Source of the DNA: Streptomyces cucumeris
GTDB taxonomy: Bacteria > Actinomycetota > Actinomycetes > Streptomycetales > Streptomycetaceae
Assembly: GCF_024295805.1 (NCBI RefSeq)
Contig: NZ_JANCLX010000002.1
Coordinates: 433,666-497,665 of the forward strand
Reading direction: 5' to 3'
Length of the DNA stretch: 64,000 nt
How positions within the stretch are numbered: position 1 is the first letter of the stretch; each line of letters begins with the position of its first letter. Both the position numbers and the translations under genes were made by a program. Shown here piece after piece: positions 55,933 to 63,782 of the stretch. Under the pieces are notes generated by a model. That model did not search any database and was not told the origin of the DNA. It saw only the letters and a list, made by a program, of their open reading frames with translations.

Positions 55933-56904
55933 ATGCAGCCACGGAACATGTCCATGAGTGGAGTGGTCGACCTCGCCGCGGTGAAGGCGGCCGGGGAAGC
56001 GAAGCAGAAAGCGGAGAAGGCGCGGGCCGAGGCGGCCCGCACCGGGGGCGCGCCCGCCCCCACGCGTCTGGTCTTCGATGTCGACGAGGCCGGTTTTCAG
56101 CAGGACGTCCTCCAGCGCTCCACCGAGGTACCGGTCGTCATCGACTTCTGGGCCGAGTGGTGCGAGCCGTGCAAGCAGCTCGGTCCGATCCTGGAGAAGC
56201 TGGCCGGGGAGTACGCGGGACGGTTCGTGCTCGCGAAGATCGACGTCGATGCCAACCAGATGCTGTTCCAGCAGTTCGGCGTCCAGGGGATCCCCGCGGT
56301 CTTCGCGGTGATCGCGGGCCAGCCGGTGCCCCTCTTCCAGGGGGCCGCGCCGGAGGCCCAGATCCGTCAGGTGCTGGACCAGCTCATCCAGGCCGCGGAG
56401 CAGCAGTTCGGCATCGTGGGTACACCGGTCGAAGACGGCGCCGGGGACGCGGAGGCCGAGCAGTCCGCTCCGCCGCAGCCCGTCTCGCCGCATGACGCCG
56501 CGCTCGCCGTGGCCCACGAGGCGCTGGACGCGGGCGATCTGGGCGGTGCCGTCCAGGCGTACCGCAATGTGCTCTCGGACGACCCCGCCAACAGCGAGGC
56601 CAAGCTGGGTCTGGCGCAGGCGGAGTTGCTGGAGCGGGTCCAGGGCGTGGACGCGCAGACGCTGCGCAAGGCCGCCGCGGACCACCCGGGGGACGTATCC
56701 ACCCAGATCGCCGCGGCCGACCTCGACCTGGTGGGCGGTCATGTGGAGGACGCCTTCGGGCGCTTGGTGGAGGCGGTCCGGAAGACGGTGGGTGAGGACC
56801 GGGAGAAGGCACGGCTTCATCTCCTCGGTCTCTTCGATGTGATCGGCGGTGAGGATCCCCGAGTGGTCACTGCGCGTAGTGCGTTGGCGCGCGTGCTGTT
56901 CTGA
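55933..56904 (+). CDS. Thioredoxin-domain protein with TPR C-terminus (YbbN/CnoX-like)
   Basis: 323 residues. An Ala/Glu-rich N-terminal helix precedes a thioredoxin domain with WAEWCEPCKQLGP (CxxC at Cys77 and Cys80) and the cis-proline QGIPAVFAV. The last 130 residues are TPR-like helices (AHEALDAGDLGGAVQAYRNVLSDDPANSEAKLGLAQAEL). This is the YbbN/CnoX architecture, holding unfolded or oxidised proteins for chaperones; unlike E. coli YbbN the CxxC is intact. ATG 55933 follows GGAGG; ATG 55948/55954 are alternatives. Confidence 0.9.
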   Translation: MQPRNMSMSGVVDLAAVKAAGEAKQKAEKARAEAARTGGAPAPTRLVFDVDEAGFQQDVLQRSTEVPVVIDFWAEWCEPCKQLGPILEKLAGEYAGRFVLAKIDVDANQMLFQQFGVQGIPAVFAVIAGQPVPLFQGAAPEAQIRQVLDQLIQAAEQQFGIVGTPVEDGAGDAEAEQSAPPQPVSPHDAALAVAHEALDAGDLGGAVQAYRNVLSDDPANSEAKLGLAQAELLERVQGVDAQTLRKAAADHPGDVSTQIAAADLDLVGGHVEDAFGRLVEAVRKTVGEDREKARLHLLGLFDVIGGEDPRVVTARSALARVLF

Positions 56905-56924
56905 CCTCGGCCTCCTCAAACGAG

Positions 56925-56968
56925 ACAGCGACCGCTCTTTACCAAAACTTGGTAAACGCGGTCGCTGT
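56925..56968 (+). terminator. Terminator of thioredoxin-TPR gene
   Basis: Outer stem of 11 perfect pairs (ACAGCGACCGC / GCGGTCGCTGT) and inner stem of 8 perfect pairs (TTTACCAA / TTGGTAAA) with a 3-base loop, 20 bases after the stop. Confidence 0.85.
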
Positions 56969-56980
56969 TACTGCCAGTAA
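56968..56980. promoter_or_regulatory. TTACT-GCC-AGTAA palindrome
   Basis: Perfect 5-3-5 inverted repeat at the foot of the preceding terminator. It shares half-sites with 57095-57112 and with the icmA palindrome. Confidence 0.45.
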
Positions 56981-57094
56981 ATGCACCCCCGTGGTTTGTC
57001 CGGTCTTGGAGTAAATCTCCCGCCCTTTCCGGTCACTTGACCGCGACCCTGCGTACCCGGCCGCGACCGTCCGGCCGCATGACGGTTATCTGTC

Positions 57095-57112
57095 CGTTAC
57101 TCGCTAGTAACG
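57095..57112. promoter_or_regulatory. CGTTACT-CGCT-AGTAACG palindrome
   Basis: Perfect 7-4-7 inverted repeat in the long leader of the DUF6230 gene, 355 bases before its start. It lies in an AT-richer patch and is a good candidate operator near a promoter. Confidence 0.55.
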
Positions 57113-57245
57113 AACCCCTTGTGCCCCGGCCCCGAATGGACCACGATCGGCCAAGCTCGGTCCATCCCCCGTAGCCCGGCATCCGGTCGGCGCCACGGCG
57201 TGGTTGGGTCCCCACCGAGTAGGTCGGCGGCAGTGGCGTCGGCCT

Positions 57246-57286
57246 TGGACAGGGGGGTCCCTGCCCCAACAGGCAGGGCCTGTCCA
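57246..57286 (+). promoter_or_regulatory. Stable leader hairpin upstream of DUF6230 gene
   Basis: TGGACAGG pairs with CCTGTCCA (8 bp), then after a five-base left bulge CCCTGCC pairs with GGCAGGG (7 bp). It could be a 5' UTR structural element or an attenuator; its class was not recognised. Confidence 0.45.
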
Positions 57287-57467
57287 GGAGGTTGCGCGAG
57301 AAGCGTGGCCAGTGGTTGTCGCTCGGGGGTGATCGCCGGTGTACACGGGTGCGGTAAGCGCCTGTGAGACGTGGGCGCTCTCCTTCCCGAGGACGTAGCA
57401 CTTCTCCCATCCCAGGTCCGGGGTCACGACCCCGGCCGGAGATGTACGTCCGAGAAGGAGGAAAGTC

Positions 57468-58085
57468 ATGGAGTCTCTGGCTCGTGGCGGGACCAGATGG
57501 AAGCGGTTCGCCGTAGTCATGGTGCCGAGCGTTGCTGCCACGGCCGCGATCGGCGTTGCCCTGTCCCAGGGTGCGCTCGCGGCTTCGTTCAACGTGTCCG
57601 GCCAGCAGTTCAAGGTCACGGCCGACCGGCTCGACGGTAAGGGCTTCGTTCAGTACGGAGCCCTTGACACGCAGCACGGCGGGAAGACCATCCCCGTCGC
57701 GGTCTCGGCGTTCAAGAACGCCAAGATCAAGGGTCTGTGCCAGTCGGTCGTCATCCCGGTCCCGGTCTTCGGCGATGTGTCGCTGAAGCTGTCGGCCGGT
57801 AACGGCAGCAAGCAGGTCGAGGCGAAGAACCTCTTCATCGACCTGGACCAGCTGGACGCGGATGCCACATTCCGCGGGATCAACATCGGTGTCGCGGCGG
57901 GCGATTCGACCAAGGGCCCGGGCATCAAGAAGGGCGACAAGGCCCTTCCTGGTTCCTTCGCCCAGGAGGCCGACTCGGCCACGCTCACCGATGTGAAGCA
58001 GACCGCCTGGGCGACCAGCGCGGGCACGTTCAAGCTCTCCGGCCTTTCGATGAAGGTCAGCAAGGGCAAGAACGAGTGCTTCTGA
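57468..58085 (+). CDS. DUF6230 family secreted or surface protein
   Basis: 205 residues. A basic N-terminus (ARGGTRWKRF) and hydrophobic segment AVVMVPSVAATAAIGVALSQGALA look like a signal peptide ending in ALA. The mature part is beta-rich (FNVSGQQFKVTADRLDGKGFVQYGAL, SVVIPVPVFGDVSLKLSAG) with two cysteines that may pair. Homologues in Streptomyces are often called cholesterol esterase, but no GxSxG serine motif is seen. Excellent ribosome site. Probable operon with the next two genes. Confidence 0.85.
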   Translation: MESLARGGTRWKRFAVVMVPSVAATAAIGVALSQGALAASFNVSGQQFKVTADRLDGKGFVQYGALDTQHGGKTIPVAVSAFKNAKIKGLCQSVVIPVPVFGDVSLKLSAGNGSKQVEAKNLFIDLDQLDADATFRGINIGVAAGDSTKGPGIKKGDKALPGSFAQEADSATLTDVKQTAWATSAGTFKLSGLSMKVSKGKNECF

Positions 58086-58219
58086 CGCGCTGAGCTGGAG
58101 GGTGGGGGGCCGCGGCGCTGCCCCTCACCCGGCATCGCCCAGTCGCGCGGAGGCACCGCGCAACGAGTACCGCTGTAGAACCGCGATCGCAGATCGCCAG
58201 CCCCAGGGAGCTGTTTTCA

Positions 58220-58750
58220 ATGAGTGCCGAGTCGCCGGGGGCGCGTGACCGTATCGGCCGCCTGCGGAGGTCCTTCCGGGAATGGCGCTGGCAGCGCCCG
58301 TTCTGGGCGGGGCTGCTGACCCTGCTGGCCGGACTGCCGATCATGTACTTCCCGTACAACAGCCTCAGCGCGGGTGGGTTCACCATCAACCTGTCCACCA
58401 CCGCCGGATCCGCGTCGCTGATCATCGGTGTGCTGTTGGTGATCCTGGGCCTCACCATGTGGTTCCAGCCCGTCGTACGGGTGTTCGCCGGAGTCGCCTC
58501 GATCCTGCTCGGCCTGGTGTCGCTGCCCGTGTCCAACATCGGCGGCTTCCTGATGGGATTCCTGCTCGCCCTGTTCGGCGGCGGGATGAGCGTCGCCTGG
58601 GCGCCGGGCGAGACTCCCTCGGCCCAGCCGGCCAAGGGGTCGGGTGCTGCGCCGACGGGCGACGAGGACGGTGACAGCGTGCCGGAACCGGCCGGGGCCG
58701 GGGCCGCACCGGACCAGGAATCCACCAATGGGAGGCACCGTGCGGGGTGA
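58220..58750 (+). CDS. DUF6114 family membrane protein
   Basis: 176 residues. Four hydrophobic helices (FWAGLLTLLAGLPIMYFPY; SASLIIGVLLVILGLTMWF; VRVFAGVASILLGLVSLPV; GGFLMGFLLALFGGGMSVAW) after a charged N-terminus (RRSFREWRWQRP), and an acidic Pro/Gly-rich tail. It regularly accompanies DUF6230 genes. It lies 134 bases after that gene and overlaps the following one. Confidence 0.87.
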   Translation: MSAESPGARDRIGRLRRSFREWRWQRPFWAGLLTLLAGLPIMYFPYNSLSAGGFTINLSTTAGSASLIIGVLLVILGLTMWFQPVVRVFAGVASILLGLVSLPVSNIGGFLMGFLLALFGGGMSVAWAPGETPSAQPAKGSGAAPTGDEDGDSVPEPAGAGAAPDQESTNGRHRAG

Positions 58751-60062
58751 CGAGGAGCAGGCGGAGGGCGCGGGCGCGCGCCGGGCGAGAACGGGACCAC
58801 GCCACGCGGCGCCCAAGAAGTCGATGCTCACTCGCCTTCAGGTACCCGCGGGCAAGGCCATAGCGCTGGCCGCGATGCCCACCGCCGTGCTCATGGGCAT
58901 GGGGCTGACACCTCAGCTCGCCTCGGCGAGTCCCCGGCCCGAGGACCGCTACAAGGCCGGGCCGTGTGTGTCCCAGCCCGATGAGGCGGACAAGGACGCC
59001 AAGGACGAGAAGGGCGCCGAGGACGAGAAGGACGAGGCGGGCACCAAGGATCCGGCAGGGTCCGAGGACCCCAAGGGGTCCGGGGACAGCTCCGGCTCCA
59101 CCGGGAACGGCGACACCCCGGCACAGAAGCCGGACCCCGCGCCGACCCCGACCGAGGAGACGTCCACGCCCGAGCCGGACCCGTCCGGTTCCGCCTCCGA
59201 GGACGATGACGAGTCCGGGGAGCCGAGCGCCACACCGAGCCCGTCGGAGTCCGACAACCCGCTCGACCCGCTGGGTCTCGGGGACAAGCTGCGCGACATC
59301 TTCACCCCCGACGACGAGGAGGACGAGGAGCCGGCGGAGCCGAGCGCCTCGCCGAGTCCGTCGGAGTCCGGCACGCCCACCCCGTCCGCCGATCCGTCGT
59401 CCGAGAAGCCCGCCGACGCGGTCAAGGACACGGTGGACGAGGCCGGCGACGCCGCGAAGGACACCGTCGACAAGGCGAAGAAGACGGTCGAGGACACCAA
59501 GGACGAGGCCGAGAAGGCCACGCCCTCGCCCTCCCCGTCCGCCTCGGAGTCCGGCGGCAAGGACGGCAAGGACGCCTTCCCGTGTCCGGAGTTCGACGCC
59601 GACGCCTACAAGAACGCCAAGACCGACCCGACCCCCAGTCTGCTGCCCGACGAGCCCTGGACGCTCAAGAGCAGCATGCTGAGCCTGCACGGCCTGGACT
59701 ACAAGGGCATCGTGGAGGTCAAGACCTACAGCGGCAAGGTCAAGAAGGTCCTCAAGTTCACCGCCTCGGGCATCGGCATCAAGGATCTGCACCAGACGGT
59801 CATCGGGCCGGGCGGCACCACCACGCATGTACAGGCGCGTGAGGGTTCCACCTCGGACATCGAGAACGGCACGGTGACGATGTACACCGAGGAGCTGTCG
59901 GGCAACCTGCTGGGGATCATCCCGATCACCTTCAGCCCGGAGAGCCCCCCGCCGCTCAACCTCCCGGAGATCTTCTTCACCAAGGTCACCGTCAAGCAGG
60001 CCGGTCAGTTCGGCGGCGATCTGACCATTCCGGGGATGCGCGTCTACAAGACCGGGGAATGA
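58740..60062 (+). CDS. Secreted protein with acidic Ser/Pro/Asp-rich region
   Basis: 440 residues from GTG 58740 (GGAGG four bases before) or 444 from ATG 58728. A basic N-terminus precedes a membrane or signal segment AGKAIALAAMPTAVLMGMG ending in ASAS. About 220 residues follow that are highly acidic with repeated SPSESG/PTPS motifs (low complexity, wall-spanning type). A globular C-terminal domain of about 160 residues (TLKSSMLSLHGLDYKGIVEVKTYSGKVKKVLKFTASGI) ends the protein. Together with the DUF6230 and DUF6114 proteins it probably forms an envelope complex. Function unknown. Confidence 0.8.
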   Translation: MRGDEEQAEGAGARRARTGPRHAAPKKSMLTRLQVPAGKAIALAAMPTAVLMGMGLTPQLASASPRPEDRYKAGPCVSQPDEADKDAKDEKGAEDEKDEAGTKDPAGSEDPKGSGDSSGSTGNGDTPAQKPDPAPTPTEETSTPEPDPSGSASEDDDESGEPSATPSPSESDNPLDPLGLGDKLRDIFTPDDEEDEEPAEPSASPSPSESGTPTPSADPSSEKPADAVKDTVDEAGDAAKDTVDKAKKTVEDTKDEAEKATPSPSPSASESGGKDGKDAFPCPEFDADAYKNAKTDPTPSLLPDEPWTLKSSMLSLHGLDYKGIVEVKTYSGKVKKVLKFTASGIGIKDLHQTVIGPGGTTTHVQAREGSTSDIENGTVTMYTEELSGNLLGIIPITFSPESPPPLNLPEIFFTKVTVKQAGQFGGDLTIPGMRVYKTGE

Positions 60063-60118
60063 CCCCGCGACCACACAGACCCGTTCGGGAGCCGCGAAAA
60101 CCCCTCTTCCGGGAGGGA

Positions 60119-60164
60119 GCGCCCGTGGGCACCAACTCCGTTGCGAATTGGTGCCCACGGGCGC
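60119..60164 (+). terminator. 17-bp perfect hairpin between surface operon and caspase cassette
   Basis: GCGCCCGTGGGCACCAA (60119-60135) is exactly complementary to TTGGTGCCCACGGGCGC (60148-60164), with a 12-base loop, 57 bases after the upstream stop. Confidence 0.85.
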
Positions 60165-60183
60165 ATTCGTGTCCCATGCGGCC

Positions 60184-60197
60184 TATGATTACCTTGA
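60184..60197 (+). promoter_or_regulatory. Candidate -10 element of caspase cassette, leaderless start
   Basis: TATGAT at 60184-60189 lies 8 bases before the GTG at 60198, placing the transcription start at or next to the start codon. No good -35 hexamer is visible at 17-18 bases, and no ribosome site precedes the GTG. Confidence 0.45.
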
Positions 60198-60617
60198 GTG
60201 TCCGAACGAACGCGCTCCATGTCGCTCGGGAGTGCGCTGCGGGGGAAGCGGGGGCAGCGGGTGGAGAACTGGATCTCGGTCGAGGGCGCGGACGCGGGCG
60301 CGGGTCTTGAATCGCTCGCCGACTGGCTGCGGGGCGAACCCCGGCTGGCGGGCCGGGTGCGGCCCAGGGCGGCGCCCCCGCGGCGCGGACAGATGGGCGC
60401 GGTCGCCGAGTTGCTGGTGGTCTCGGTCGGTGCGGGCGGTCTGCTCCCCGTCCTGGCGGGGGCGGTGGGCGCCTGGCTGTCGCAGCCCCGGAGGTCCGAC
60501 CTGCGGATCAAGGTGCACGCCCCTGACGGCCGCCATATCGACATCGAGGCGAAACAGGTGAGCAAGGCCGCGGTGGAGGAGATCCTCCGCGAGGCGCTGC
60601 GCGAAGAGCGGGAGTAG
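60198..60617 (+). CDS. Effector-associated constant component EACC1-like protein
   Basis: 139 residues. The N-terminal half is basic (SLGSALRGKRGQRVENWISVEGADAG, then LADWLRGEPRLAGRVRP). A glycine-rich hydrophobic segment (AVAELLVVSVGAGGLLPVLAGAVGAWL, about 67-93) may insert in the membrane. A small beta-alpha end follows (LRIKVHAPDGRHIDIEAKQVSKAAVEEILREAL). This is the plan of EACC1, a recurring adaptor encoded next to caspase-like and other effector proteins in bacterial conflict systems. It lies 3 bases before the caspase gene. Confidence 0.75.
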   Translation: MSERTRSMSLGSALRGKRGQRVENWISVEGADAGAGLESLADWLRGEPRLAGRVRPRAAPPRRGQMGAVAELLVVSVGAGGLLPVLAGAVGAWLSQPRRSDLRIKVHAPDGRHIDIEAKQVSKAAVEEILREALREERE

Positions 60618-60620
60618 ACG

Positions 60621-61934
60621 GTGCGGCTGCCCGACCCCGAGCGCTCCCGGGTGGTCCTGATCGGCACCAGCACCTACACCGACCCCGAGCTGCCGGATCT
60701 CCCGGCCGTGCGGCGGACGGTGCGGGATCTGGAGGCCACCCTGACCGACGCCGCCTACGGGGCCGTCCGCCCCGAGCACTGCACGGTGCTGCTGGACAGC
60801 GGGGACCTCGACGAGGTCGGGGACGCGCTGTGGGAGGCCGCGCACCGGGCGGAGGACCTGCTGCTGGTCCACTACGTCGGACACGGTCTGATCGGACCCA
60901 AGCGCCACGATCTGTACCTGTCCCTGGCCAAGAGCCGTTGGGCCCGGCCGGAGTTCGGCTCGCTGGAGTACCGCAAACTGCGTGATGTGGTGCTGGACAG
61001 CCCCGCCGCCTCCAAGGTCATCATCCTCGACAGCTGCTTCTCCGGCCGGGCGCTCAGCGGCACCATGGCCGCGCCGCGGACCACCGTGGCGGGACAGGTC
61101 GAGGTCGCGGGCACCTATGTGATGGCCTCCTCCCCGGACGACGCGGTCTCCCTCGTGCTGGACGGCGAGGAGAACACGGCGTTCACCGGACGGCTGGTCC
61201 GGCTGCTGCGCGAGGGAGTGGCGGACGGGCCCGAACTGCTCAGCATCGACGAGCTCTACCGGCGGCTCCAGCACACCATGGACGTCGAAGGGCTGCCCGA
61301 ACCGCTCCAGCGCGGCAGTCGTACCGCGGCCCTGCTCGCCCTCGGCCGCAACCGCGCCCACGGTCTGAGCGCCGGCCGCGCCCGGCGGGCCCGCCACGAG
61401 GCGGCCGTGGCGCTGTGCGAGGCCGGGCGGTACCAGGAGGCGGCCGACGCGCTGAGCGTCCTCCTGGAGGAGCAGCGGATGCAGTTGGGCGCGGACCACG
61501 AGGAGACGCTGCGCGGCCACCAATGGCTCGCGCACAGCCTCGGTGGGGCCGGGGACCCGGCGGGGGCGGCCCGGACGCTGGATGAGATCCACGTCCGGCA
61601 GCGGACCGTGCTCGGCGCCGACCATCCGGACACCCTGCGCACCCGCCAGTTCCTCGCCGTCAACCTGGGCGAGTCCGGGCGGCGTCCGGAGGCGGTCAAG
61701 ATGCTGCGGCTGCTGCTGATCGACCGGCGGCGGGTGCTCGGCCCGGACGATGTCCACACCCTGCGCACCCGGCACGTCCTGGCGCACAACCTGGCGCGCT
61801 CCGGGGAGCCGGACGAGGCGGAGGCCCTGCTGCGCGAACTGGCCGCCGACCGTGAGCGGATCCTCGGCGCGGACCATCCGCACACCCGGCGGGTGCTGAG
61901 CGATCTGTCCGCCCTGCTCCGCGAGGTGAGTTGA
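60621..61934 (+). CDS. Caspase-like (C14) protease with C-terminal TPR repeats
   Basis: 437 residues. The caspase/metacaspase fold occupies residues 10-245: VVLIGTSTY at the first strand, catalytic His88 in LVHYVGHGLIG and catalytic Cys139 in VIILDSCFSGRAL, so the His/Cys dyad is complete. SIDELYRRLQ and a short linker lead to about four tetratricopeptide-type repeats of 42 residues (residues 258-435), each with an LGxDHxxTLRxR core. The repeats may bind the partner or a regulator. In bacteria such proteases drive programmed cell death or activate other effectors by cleavage. GTG start. Its stop overlaps the next ATG by one base (TGATG). Confidence 0.88.
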   Translation: MRLPDPERSRVVLIGTSTYTDPELPDLPAVRRTVRDLEATLTDAAYGAVRPEHCTVLLDSGDLDEVGDALWEAAHRAEDLLLVHYVGHGLIGPKRHDLYLSLAKSRWARPEFGSLEYRKLRDVVLDSPAASKVIILDSCFSGRALSGTMAAPRTTVAGQVEVAGTYVMASSPDDAVSLVLDGEENTAFTGRLVRLLREGVADGPELLSIDELYRRLQHTMDVEGLPEPLQRGSRTAALLALGRNRAHGLSAGRARRARHEAAVALCEAGRYQEAADALSVLLEEQRMQLGADHEETLRGHQWLAHSLGGAGDPAGAARTLDEIHVRQRTVLGADHPDTLRTRQFLAVNLGESGRRPEAVKMLRLLLIDRRRVLGPDDVHTLRTRHVLAHNLARSGEPDEAEALLRELAADRERILGADHPHTRRVLSDLSALLREVS

Positions 61935-63706
61935 TGTTCGAGCGGTTCACCGACACCGCGCGGCGCGCCGTCGTGGTCGCCCAGGAGGAGGCCCGGCGCT
62001 TCCACCACGACTACATCGGCACCGAGCACCTCCTGCTCGGTGTGCTCGCCGTGGGTGGTACGCCGGGCCTCCAGGCCCTGGAGGCGGCCGGGATCGCACC
62101 GGACGCCGTGCGGGCCCGCACGGAACAGTTCCTGGAGCGCGGCGCGGTGGCTCCCACGGGCTATATCCCCTTCACTCCGCGTGCCAAGAAGGTGCTGGAG
62201 CTCTCGCTGCGTGAAGCGCTCCAGCTCGGGGTCGGCCACATCGGTACCGAGCATCTGCTGCTCGGGCTGATGCGGGAGGGCGAAGGGATCGCGGCCCAGG
62301 TGCTGCGGTCCTTCGGCGCCGCATCGGAGGGACTGCACGCCTCCGTGCGCACGCTCGAACCGCTCTCCGCCCCGGAGGCGCAGGACCTTGCGACGCAGGA
62401 GCAGACGCCGGTCGCCCCGGCCCCCGTCGCCCCGGCCCCCGCCGTACAGACCCAGCCCGGCGGGTTCCAGTTCGAGCGCTACACCGACCGTGCCCGCCAG
62501 GCCGTGGTGTCCGCCCAGGAAGAGGCGCGGGGCCTGAGACACAACTACATCGGCGGCGAGCACCTGTTGCTGGGTCTGCTCACGGCGGAGGGCGTCGCCG
62601 CTTTGGCCCTGGAGAGTCTGGGGGTGTCGTACGCGTGGGCGCACGGCCGGATCGTGGAGATCATCGGGCTCGGCACCGAAACCCCCACCGGCCACCTCCC
62701 CTTCACCCCGCGCATCAAGAAGGTCATGGAGCTCGCCCTGCGGGAGGCCGCCACCCTCGACCACCGTTACATCGGTGTGGAGCATCTGCTGCTGGGGCTG
62801 ATGCGCGAGGGCGAGGGGGTGGCCGTGCAGCTCCTCACCGGCTTCCTCGGCGAGGACGGCCCCCGGCGGGTGCGTGAGCGGGTCGTGCAGCTCATCACCG
62901 ACCCGCCGGAGGTGCAGGAGCAGGAGCCGTCCGTACCGGAGCCGCCGGTGCCCGCGGAGCCGCCGGTGACCGCCTCGCGCGATCTCACCGAGGCCGCGCG
63001 GCGGTCGCGGCTCGATCCGGTGGCCGGGCGGGAGCGGGAGATCCAGCGCTTGATGCAGGTGCTGATGCGCAAGTCCCGCAACAGTGCGCTGCTGGTGGGG
63101 GAGGCGGGCGTCGGCCGGACGTCGATCGTCATGGGGCTGGCCCAGCGGCTGGCCGGTGGTGAGGCGCCGGCGGGGCTCTCGGGGGTGCGGCTGCGCGCCG
63201 TCCACCCCGGTCGGCTGCGTACGGCGCTGGCGGAGCTGCGCGATCGCGCCACCACCGTGCTCTTCCTCGACGACGCCGATCTGGCCGAGGGCTCGGACAC
63301 CCTGTCCGCGCTGCGGGGGTCCGGGGTCCGGGTGATCGCGGTGGTCGAACCGGCCGCGCACCGGCCCGCGCTGGAGACGTTCTTCCAGCCGGTCCCGGTG
63401 GGTGAGCCGTCCCTGGAGGACACGGTGGCCATCCTGCGGCTGCTGCGCCCCGAGTACGAGCGCCACCACGCCGTCTCCATCACCGATGACGCCCTGGAGG
63501 CGGCCGTCACCCTCACCGTCCGCCACCTGCCCGGCCGGGTGCTGCCGGGCAAGGCCATCGAGGTGCTGGACGAGGCGGGGGCCCGGGTGCGGCTGACCGA
63601 CGGTGCGCAGACGGTGGACGCGGCGGTGGTCGCCGAGCTCTTCGCGGAGGTCGCGGGCCCGCCGCGGCGCTTCGACGACGACCGCTATGTCTGGGCCATG
63701 AGCTGA
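61934..63706 (+). CDS. ClpC-derived protein: four Clp_N repeats plus one degenerate AAA module
   Basis: 590 residues. Two complete Clp_N domains (residues about 2-140 and 175-320), each a pair of repeats with the YIGTEHLLLGL signature (four copies), are joined by a Pro/Ala linker. One AAA domain (about 355-575) follows. Compared with ClpC/ClpB first AAA modules, Walker A GEAGVGRTS has Arg395 instead of Lys, Walker B LFLDDAD has Asp447 instead of Glu, and the ALERRFQ arginine fingers read ALETFFQ (Thr482, Phe483). The second AAA domain and the ClpP-docking loop are missing. It probably binds substrates or adaptors without unfolding them. Translationally coupled to the caspase. Confidence 0.88.
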   Translation: MFERFTDTARRAVVVAQEEARRFHHDYIGTEHLLLGVLAVGGTPGLQALEAAGIAPDAVRARTEQFLERGAVAPTGYIPFTPRAKKVLELSLREALQLGVGHIGTEHLLLGLMREGEGIAAQVLRSFGAASEGLHASVRTLEPLSAPEAQDLATQEQTPVAPAPVAPAPAVQTQPGGFQFERYTDRARQAVVSAQEEARGLRHNYIGGEHLLLGLLTAEGVAALALESLGVSYAWAHGRIVEIIGLGTETPTGHLPFTPRIKKVMELALREAATLDHRYIGVEHLLLGLMREGEGVAVQLLTGFLGEDGPRRVRERVVQLITDPPEVQEQEPSVPEPPVPAEPPVTASRDLTEAARRSRLDPVAGREREIQRLMQVLMRKSRNSALLVGEAGVGRTSIVMGLAQRLAGGEAPAGLSGVRLRAVHPGRLRTALAELRDRATTVLFLDDADLAEGSDTLSALRGSGVRVIAVVEPAAHRPALETFFQPVPVGEPSLEDTVAILRLLRPEYERHHAVSITDDALEAAVTLTVRHLPGRVLPGKAIEVLDEAGARVRLTDGAQTVDAAVVAELFAEVAGPPRRFDDDRYVWAMS

Positions 63707-63726
63707 GGCCCGCCGGGGAGACGCCG

Positions 63727-63756
63727 ACGGCCGGACTCCCGGGGGAGTCCGGCCGT
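63727..63756. terminator. Terminator between caspase cassette and pyruvate kinase
   Basis: A perfect 12-bp stem ACGGCCGGACTC / GAGTCCGGCCGT with a 6-base apical part, between two convergent genes. Confidence 0.8.
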
Positions 63757-63782
63757 TCGCCGTTCGCGTGCGGGGGAGGGGG

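Larger units (their letters stand above)
56905..57467. other. 563-base non-coding region with several structured elements
   Basis: No supported gene. In order it contains the terminator at 56925-56968, two TTACT/AGTAA palindromes (56968-56980 and 57095-57112), a branched hairpin at 57246-57286, an 8-2-8 hairpin at 57418-57435 and finally the GAAGGAGG ribosome site of the next gene. This is an unusually long leader for this gene-dense genome. Riboswitch status was considered but no known class was recognised. Confidence 0.5.

Noticed and set aside
57113..57467. Known riboswitch (for example cyclic-di-AMP or cobalamin class)
   Set aside because: Hairpins are present but I could not match conserved core bases of any class I know.
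57033..57677. Divergent minus-strand gene in the long leader
   Set aside because: The frame reads through the DUF6230 start region, shows no domain and no ribosome site.
61931..61933. TTG start for the Clp_N/AAA gene
   Set aside because: The ATG three bases later gives the conserved MFERFTD start and the common TGATG coupling.
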